Shown: positions 26,341 to 31,139 of the stretch, in pieces
Numbering within the stretch: the first letter of the stretch is position 1
How the letters are laid out: the number at the start of each line of letters is the position of its first letter
Origin: an uncultured Bacteroidales bacterium
Lineage (GTDB): Bacteria; Bacteroidota; Bacteroidia; Bacteroidales; Bacteroidaceae
NCBI GenBank assembly: GCA_937901185.1
Contig: CALCHR010000008.1
Coordinates: 1 to 31,139 of the forward strand
DNA: 31,139 bases
Direction of reading: 5' to 3'
Translations under genes and position numbers: made by a program
The notes under the pieces: generated by a model
What the model saw: the letters and a program-made list of their open reading frames with translations, nothing else
What the model was told of the DNA's origin: nothing
Databases searched by the model: none

Positions 26341-28386
26341 ATGAATAATCCTCTTTTACATAAATTTCAAACACCCCACGAAACTTTTCCCTTTTCCGAA
26401 ATAACTCTTCAACATATAGAAGATGCTATTATCAAAGGTATGGAGTTGGAGAAGAGAGAAGTTGCTTTAATTATAGAAAATCCGGAAGAGCCTTCTTTTG
26501 TAAATACGATAGAGGCCTTAGAACATTCAGGAGAGCTATTAGAACATGCAACAACTTTGATGTACAATTTGTCAAGTGCAGAAACAAATGATGAACTAGA
26601 CGAACTTACGCAAAGGATGGCTCCGATGTTGGCCACTCATAGTGTTGATATTATGACCTCTGAACCTCTCTTTGAAAGGATTAAAAAAGTTTTTGAGCAT
26701 TCCAAAAATTTAACTGGGGAGAAACAGAGATTGCTAGAACAGACTTACGAAAACTTTGTACGAGCCGGAGCTTTATTGTCAACAGAAGATAAGTTGCAAT
26801 TGAAAGAAATAAAGTCGGAACTATCTCAATTATCTCTAAGATTTTCACAGAATGTCTTAAAAGAAACCAATGCATTTGAACTTCATCTTGTAGATGAGAA
26901 AGACCTAGCAGGTCTACCGCAAAGTCAAATAGACCAAGCAGCTCTTACTGCTAAGGAAAAAAATGTTGAGGGTTGGATATTTACGCTGCATGCTCCAAGC
27001 TATGTTCCTTTTATGACCTATGCAGACAATCGGGCACTGCGTAAAAAAATGTATTTGGCCTACAACACTCGATGCGCTATCGAAGAGAAAGATTCTTGCA
27101 ATTTTGAGGTTGTAAGGAGGTTGGTAAATCTCCGACAAAAAATGGCACACCTTCTAGGCTATAAGAATTATGCAGAATATGTTCTGAAAAGAAGGATGGC
27201 TGAGAAGCAAGAGAATGTAGAGAACTTATTGTCATCTCTCATAAGCTCTTATAAAGAAAAAGCTGTTTCTGAGATAGAAGAGGTAGAACATAAAGCCAAG
27301 GAGCTAATGGGGGAGGAGTTCAGAATGATGCCTTGGGACTTTCCTTATTACTCACATAAATTACAATTGGAAAAATATGATTTGGATATGGAACTTCTTC
27401 GCCCATATCTAGAATTATCCAATGTAGTTGACGGAGTTTTTGGCCTAGCTACCACTCTCTATGGCATTAAGTTTATAAAGAACGACAGCATCCCAGTATA
27501 TCATCCTGACGTTTCTGCTTATGAGGTAATAGATAAAAATGGCGAGTATCTGGCTGTATTGTATACAGACTTCTATCCTAGAAAAGGGAAACAAGGAGGA
27601 GCATGGATGACTAATTATAAAGAACAGTTTGTAGCAGAGACTGGTGAAGATAGTAGGCCTCATGTCTCTGTTACCATGAATTTCTCTAAGCCAACATTAA
27701 CCCATCCGGCTCTATTAACTTTATCAGAAGTTGAAACCTTTTTACATGAGTTTGGACATGCCCTCCATAGTATTTTCTCTAAAGCCAGCTATAAATCTCT
27801 TTCAGGCACTAATGTGTATTGGGACTTTGTAGAGCTTCCTTCGCAAATTATGGAGAACTACGTGACAGAGAAAGATTTTCTTCATACATTTGCCAGGCAT
27901 TATGAAACCGGAGAGCTGATACCGGAAGAATATATTGATAGGATTATAAAAAGCAGAAACTTTAATGCCGCCTATGCTTGTATGCGTCAAGTGTCTTTTG
28001 GACTATTAGATATGGCTTACTACACATTAGAGCAACCTTTGGAAGAAGATATTAAGACTTTTGAGAAAAGAGCTTGGTCTTCAGCTTATTTACTTCCGTC
28101 AATAGAAGAATCTTGTATGACTGTACAGTTTGGACATATCATGTCAGGAGGTTATTCTGCCGGATATTATAGCTATAAATGGGCTGAAGTGTTGGATGCC
28201 GATGCGTTTTCCAAATTCAAAGAAAAAGGAATTTTTGATAGAGAGAACGCTGAAGATTTTAGAAAGAATATACTATCAAAGGGCGGAACAGAACACCCTA
28301 TGAAACTATTTGTTAATTTTAGAGGTCGTAAGCCCAGTATTGAGGCATTATTGGAACGTAATGGTATAAGCCATGGAAGAAAATAA
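26341..28386 (+). CDS. dcp: M3-family metallopeptidase, peptidyl-dipeptidase Dcp-like
   Basis: Zinc peptidase that trims short peptides; the Dcp subfamily removes C-terminal dipeptides. Within 681 residues (family-typical) the zinc motif HEFGH is at 469-473 and the third ligand Glu498 lies 25 residues later in DFVELP, exactly as in M3 peptidases. The long helical N-terminal half (1-350), starting NNPLLHKFQTPHETFPFSEI, matches Dcp. No signal peptide is visible, so it is probably cytoplasmic. Oligopeptidase A is the main alternative; the length and N-terminus favour Dcp. Its stop overlaps the dCMP deaminase start by 14 nt. Confidence 0.88.
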   Translation: MNNPLLHKFQTPHETFPFSEITLQHIEDAIIKGMELEKREVALIIENPEEPSFVNTIEALEHSGELLEHATTLMYNLSSAETNDELDELTQRMAPMLATHSVDIMTSEPLFERIKKVFEHSKNLTGEKQRLLEQTYENFVRAGALLSTEDKLQLKEIKSELSQLSLRFSQNVLKETNAFELHLVDEKDLAGLPQSQIDQAALTAKEKNVEGWIFTLHAPSYVPFMTYADNRALRKKMYLAYNTRCAIEEKDSCNFEVVRRLVNLRQKMAHLLGYKNYAEYVLKRRMAEKQENVENLLSSLISSYKEKAVSEIEEVEHKAKELMGEEFRMMPWDFPYYSHKLQLEKYDLDMELLRPYLELSNVVDGVFGLATTLYGIKFIKNDSIPVYHPDVSAYEVIDKNGEYLAVLYTDFYPRKGKQGGAWMTNYKEQFVAETGEDSRPHVSVTMNFSKPTLTHPALLTLSEVETFLHEFGHALHSIFSKASYKSLSGTNVYWDFVELPSQIMENYVTEKDFLHTFARHYETGELIPEEYIDRIIKSRNFNAAYACMRQVSFGLLDMAYYTLEQPLEEDIKTFEKRAWSSAYLLPSIEESCMTVQFGHIMSGGYSAGYYSYKWAEVLDADAFSKFKEKGIFDRENAEDFRKNILSKGGTEHPMKLFVNFRGRKPSIEALLERNGISHGRK

Positions 28387-28807
28387 AGATATTAAACAAT
28401 TAGAGTTAGATAAGCGTTATCTACGGATGGCCCGTATATGGGCAGAAAATTCCTATTGTGAGCGAAGAAAGGTAGGAGCTCTCATCGTAAAAGAGAAGAT
28501 GATTATAAGCGATGGCTTTAATGGTACACCTTCGGGCTTTGAAAATATATGTGAGAACGAAGAGGGGCTGACAAAACCCTATGTGCTACATGCCGAAGCA
28601 AATGCAATCACCAAAATAGCTCGTTCCGGAAATAACTCAGATGGAGCAACTCTCTATGTTACCGATGCGCCATGCATAGAATGTGCCAAACTGATTATCC
28701 AAGCAGGAATAAAAAAAGTCATTTATGGCCGACAATATCGCTTAACGGACGGAGAGGAACTCTTAAAAAGAGCCGGTATTGAAGTTACCTTCTTAAATTT
28801 AGACTAA
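28373..28807 (+). CDS. dCMP deaminase (ComEB-type)
   Basis: Zinc enzyme that deaminates dCMP to dUMP, feeding thymidylate synthesis. The 144-residue protein has the cytidine deaminase motifs: His73-Ala-Glu75 in VLHAEANAIT, and PCIEC with Cys101 and Cys104 as zinc ligands. The N-terminal RRKVGALIVK and DGFNGTPSGFEN are typical of dCMP deaminases rather than cytidine or tRNA deaminases. Its start codon lies inside the M3 peptidase gene (14-nt overlap) and the S41 gene follows after 10 nt. In this operon it would share a link to one-carbon metabolism with the cyclo-ligase at the end. No regulatory element is seen. Confidence 0.9.
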   Translation: MEENKDIKQLELDKRYLRMARIWAENSYCERRKVGALIVKEKMIISDGFNGTPSGFENICENEEGLTKPYVLHAEANAITKIARSGNNSDGATLYVTDAPCIECAKLIIQAGIKKVIYGRQYRLTDGEELLKRAGIEVTFLNLD

Positions 28808-28817
28808 GGTTTTATCA

Positions 28818-30422
28818 ATGAAAAAGAGTCGTATTTATAGATTCGTACCATTATTTGTGGCTCTTGGAGTCATTGTCGGACTTCTGCTTGGTAGTTTCTA
28901 TGCCAATCATTTTTCTGGTCAGAGACTTAATATAATAAGTAACTCCGGAAATAAATTAAATGCATTGCTACACTTAATAGATGACCAATATGTAGATACT
29001 GTAAATATTTCAGATCTGGTCGAGAAAGCCATGCCACAAATCTTGAAAGAACTAGACCCTCATTCTACATATATTGCAAAAAAAGATGTAGATGTTTCTA
29101 TGCAAGATTTGAAAGGAAGTTTTTCTGGAATAGGTGTGCAGTTTTTCATTTATAAAGATACGGCTCGTATTATTAGAGTAATAAACGGCGGACCTTCGGA
29201 AAGTGTGGGACTTCAAGCCGGAGACCGAATTGTATCTATCGACGATAAGCCTTTTATAGGGAAGCAAGTTACAAATGAAGAGGCCATGGCACGCCTAAAG
29301 GGACCTCAATCTTCTGTTGTGAAACTTGGAATTATACGTCCAGGAGTAAAAGAGGAACAGATGTTCACTATTACTCGAGGGGAGGTGCCCATCAATAGCA
29401 TCGATGCTGTATATATGGCTAATAAAACTACGGGGTATATACGCATCAATTCTTTTGGAGATACTACGTACCCGGAGTTTTTGTCAGCCTTAGCCCGATT
29501 ACATCAACAAGGATTTACATCTTTAGTTCTAGATTTAAGAGGAAACTTAGGCGGATATATGGCTCCGGCAGTCCAGGTAGCCAATGAGTTTTTACCTAAA
29601 GGCCGTCTCATTGTTTATACAGAAGGCCGCAAATCTCCAAGAGAAGATTATAATAGTGATGGTAGAGGTACATACCAGCAACTTCCCATTGTTGTACTGG
29701 TAGATGAGGTATCTGCATCTTCCAGTGAGATTCTTGCGGGTGCAATACAAGATAACGATAGGGGAACCATTATAGGAAGAAGAACGTTTGGAAAAGGGTT
29801 GGTACAAGTACCTATTGAGTTTCGAGATGGCAGTATGTTACGCCTCACAAAAGCTAGATATTACACCCCCTCAGGTAGATGTGTTCAAAAGCCATACACT
29901 CCCGGTGATGAGTTTCAATATGAGCAAGACTTATTGTTGAGAGCAGAACATGGAGAGTATTATAATCAAGACAGCATAAAGACAAGTGGAGAAAAATACA
30001 CCACTCGTTTAGGACGAACCGTATATGGTGGAGGAGGAATTGTCCCCGATGTATTTGTTCCTAGAGATACAATAGGTATGACATCCTATTTCAAAGATGC
30101 TTACATGAAAGGCTTATTGCACCAATTTGCCTATGTATATACCGATGAGCATCGAAAAAAAATAGAAAAGTTTAAGACCTTAGGCGACTTAACTAAGTTC
30201 TTAAAGAAGCAGGATATTGTCAATAAGTTTGTTTCCTTTGCAGAAAAAAATGGTCTCAAAAGAAGAAACCTATTGATTAAGAAATCTATAAACCTGCTTA
30301 ATACACATCTTCACACTTATATTATAGATGATATTATGGGTACAGAGGCTGCTACTATTTTTGCCAACGAGACTGACCCTACGATGAAAAAAGCGATAGA
30401 GGTTCTTAATAAAAAAGAATAA
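28818..30422 (+). CDS. S41-family C-terminal processing peptidase
   Basis: Membrane-anchored or periplasmic serine peptidase that cleaves proteins near their C-termini. In 534 residues there is an N-terminal anchor or signal (about 9-30), a PDZ domain (about 100-180, with SFSGIGVQFF and the GLQAGDRIVSIDD loop), then the peptidase core. The catalytic Ser301 in SASSSEI and Lys326 in TFGKGLVQ are spaced 25 residues apart, matching Ser430/Lys455 of E. coli Tsp, with Asp312 in the third position. The C-terminal 150 residues (about 380-534) are hydrophilic and Lys-rich. It lies 10 nt after the dCMP deaminase gene and 9 nt before the cyclo-ligase gene. Confidence 0.92.
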   Translation: MKKSRIYRFVPLFVALGVIVGLLLGSFYANHFSGQRLNIISNSGNKLNALLHLIDDQYVDTVNISDLVEKAMPQILKELDPHSTYIAKKDVDVSMQDLKGSFSGIGVQFFIYKDTARIIRVINGGPSESVGLQAGDRIVSIDDKPFIGKQVTNEEAMARLKGPQSSVVKLGIIRPGVKEEQMFTITRGEVPINSIDAVYMANKTTGYIRINSFGDTTYPEFLSALARLHQQGFTSLVLDLRGNLGGYMAPAVQVANEFLPKGRLIVYTEGRKSPREDYNSDGRGTYQQLPIVVLVDEVSASSSEILAGAIQDNDRGTIIGRRTFGKGLVQVPIEFRDGSMLRLTKARYYTPSGRCVQKPYTPGDEFQYEQDLLLRAEHGEYYNQDSIKTSGEKYTTRLGRTVYGGGGIVPDVFVPRDTIGMTSYFKDAYMKGLLHQFAYVYTDEHRKKIEKFKTLGDLTKFLKKQDIVNKFVSFAEKNGLKRRNLLIKKSINLLNTHLHTYIIDDIMGTEAATIFANETDPTMKKAIEVLNKKE

Positions 30423-30431
30423 GCATAATAT

Positions 30432-30977
30432 ATGCCAGACAAGACCGACATTAGAAAATATATACTTTCTAAGAAAAAGGAGTTATTGGATGTAGATAAA
30501 TATTTTAATCAATCTGCGGCTCTTATGAAGCAGTTAGAATCCAATATCCATTTTATAGAAAGTGATACTATCATGATGTTTTGGTCTTTACAAGACGAGC
30601 CTCACACTCATAATTTTCTAGAAAAATGGTGTCGCACTAAGAAAATATTGCTTCCAGTTATTGTCGGAGATGAAATCATACTGCGTCAATACTTAAATAA
30701 AGAAGCCATGGTTGTTGGAAAATATGGCATTCAGGAGCCTGTTGGACCCATTTTTAATAACTTCGAAGAAATCGGGATGGCTATCATTCCAGGAGTAGCA
30801 TTTGATAATAAGCATAATAGACTGGGAAGAGGGAAGGGGTATTATGATCGTTTTCTTGCTAAGAATGTTTCTCCCAGTCTTTACAAATTGGGAATATGTT
30901 TTGATTTCCAAATTGTAGAATCTTTGCCCGTATCAGCTTGGGATATTCCTATGGACGATGTTTTATCGGATGCATAA
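30432..30977 (+). CDS. 5-formyltetrahydrofolate cyclo-ligase
   Basis: Converts 5-formyl-THF to 5,10-methenyl-THF with ATP, returning the stored folate to the one-carbon pool (YgfA/MTHFS family). The 181-residue protein has the hallmark GRGKGYYDRF (132-141), which binds ATP phosphate, and basic N-terminal residues (Arg8, Lys14-16) that fit the family nucleotide site, plus GVAFDNKHNRLG before it. It is last in the five-gene run. Together with folC elsewhere in the window it belongs to folate metabolism. Length is normal and the first ATG is used. Confidence 0.9.
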   Translation: MPDKTDIRKYILSKKKELLDVDKYFNQSAALMKQLESNIHFIESDTIMMFWSLQDEPHTHNFLEKWCRTKKILLPVIVGDEIILRQYLNKEAMVVGKYGIQEPVGPIFNNFEEIGMAIIPGVAFDNKHNRLGRGKGYYDRFLAKNVSPSLYKLGICFDFQIVESLPVSAWDIPMDDVLSDA

Positions 30978-31042
30978 GTTAAATTCAAATTTCCCCATCA
31001 ATCTATTTCTTTCAGAGTCTTTGTGTAGTGTACTAAATAAGT

Positions 31043-31139
31043 TGACACAAAAGTTTCAAGCGCTTGATACAAAAATTTCAAGCACTTGACATAAAAGTTT
31101 CTTGCGCTTGAAACTACAGTGTCAAGCGCAAGAAACTTT
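31043..31139 (+). repeat. 22-bp tandem array with palindromic cores, cut by window edge
   Basis: Four units of 22 bp start at 31043, 31065, 31087 and 31109, followed by a partial unit that runs off the window. The first three share a TTTCAAGCGCTTGA-like core, each with small changes. The first core TCAAGCGCTTGA (31056-31067) is a perfect 12-bp palindrome. Units three to five form an 18-bp perfect inverted repeat (31094-31111 with 31122-31139, 10-nt loop) that may continue past the edge. The sequence is unrelated to the 84-bp element but has a similar four-unit layout. Confidence 0.8.

Noticed and set aside
31043..31139. Integration attachment site or integron-like repeat
   Set aside because: No integrase or cassette gene is visible and the units are tandem, not gene-separated.

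Overview
The window looks like chromosomal core DNA from the order Bacteroidales, most likely Bacteroides or a close relative. Evidence: AT-rich DNA, repeated TAnnTTTG promoter -7 boxes (the Bacteroidetes housekeeping consensus), little Shine-Dalgarno signal, and typical families (HU-CCDC81/SPOR protein, DUF1460 amidase-like protein, DUF4595-type lipoprotein, PCMD-type protein, POTRA-less Omp85 barrel). No transposase, integrase, phage gene, rRNA or CRISPR array was found. The species cannot be named from sequence alone.

Layout. 1-927: 3'-truncated galE (-). 1061-1921: DUF1460 cell-wall hydrolase-like gene (+). 2256-3530: serS (-). 3969-7270: HD phosphohydrolase, HU-CCDC81/SPOR membrane protein, zinc-ribbon/FHA protein and a small secreted protein (+). 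7285-13778: minus-strand block reading lipoprotein, menF, menD, menB and a fused menC-menE, which covers much of the route from chorismate to 1,4-dihydroxy-2-naphthoyl-CoA. 14211-14285: tRNA-Pro(TGG). 14399-19139: YbiT-like ABC-F ATPase, grpE, dnaJ, folC (+). 19167-22406: minus-strand set of Omp85-like barrel, PCMD-type protein and bacterial-type PARG. 22494-23606: phosphate-selective-type porin (+). 23827-24726: unrecognised membrane protein (+). 25121-30977: tightly spaced run of TPR protein, M3 peptidase, dCMP deaminase, S41 peptidase and 5-formyl-THF cyclo-ligase (+).

The genes are mostly housekeeping: cell wall and envelope, translation (serS, tRNA-Pro, ABC-F), protein folding (GrpE and DnaJ; DnaK is elsewhere), anaerobic respiration (menaquinone), folate and pyrimidine nucleotides (FolC, dCMP deaminase, cyclo-ligase) and proteolysis.

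The most unusual structure is intergenic. Three copies of an 84-bp element, each made of four 21-bp units with no length change, lie at 2037-2120 (inverted), 13926-14009 and 24922-25005. A different array of four 22-bp units with palindromic cores lies at 31043-31130 and runs to the window edge. Other points of interest are the MenC-MenE fusion, an ABC-F protein whose second ATP site has lost its P-loop and catalytic Glu, two genes whose promoter boxes abut the start codon (leaderless mRNAs), and a PARG gene 6 nt downstream of envelope genes.
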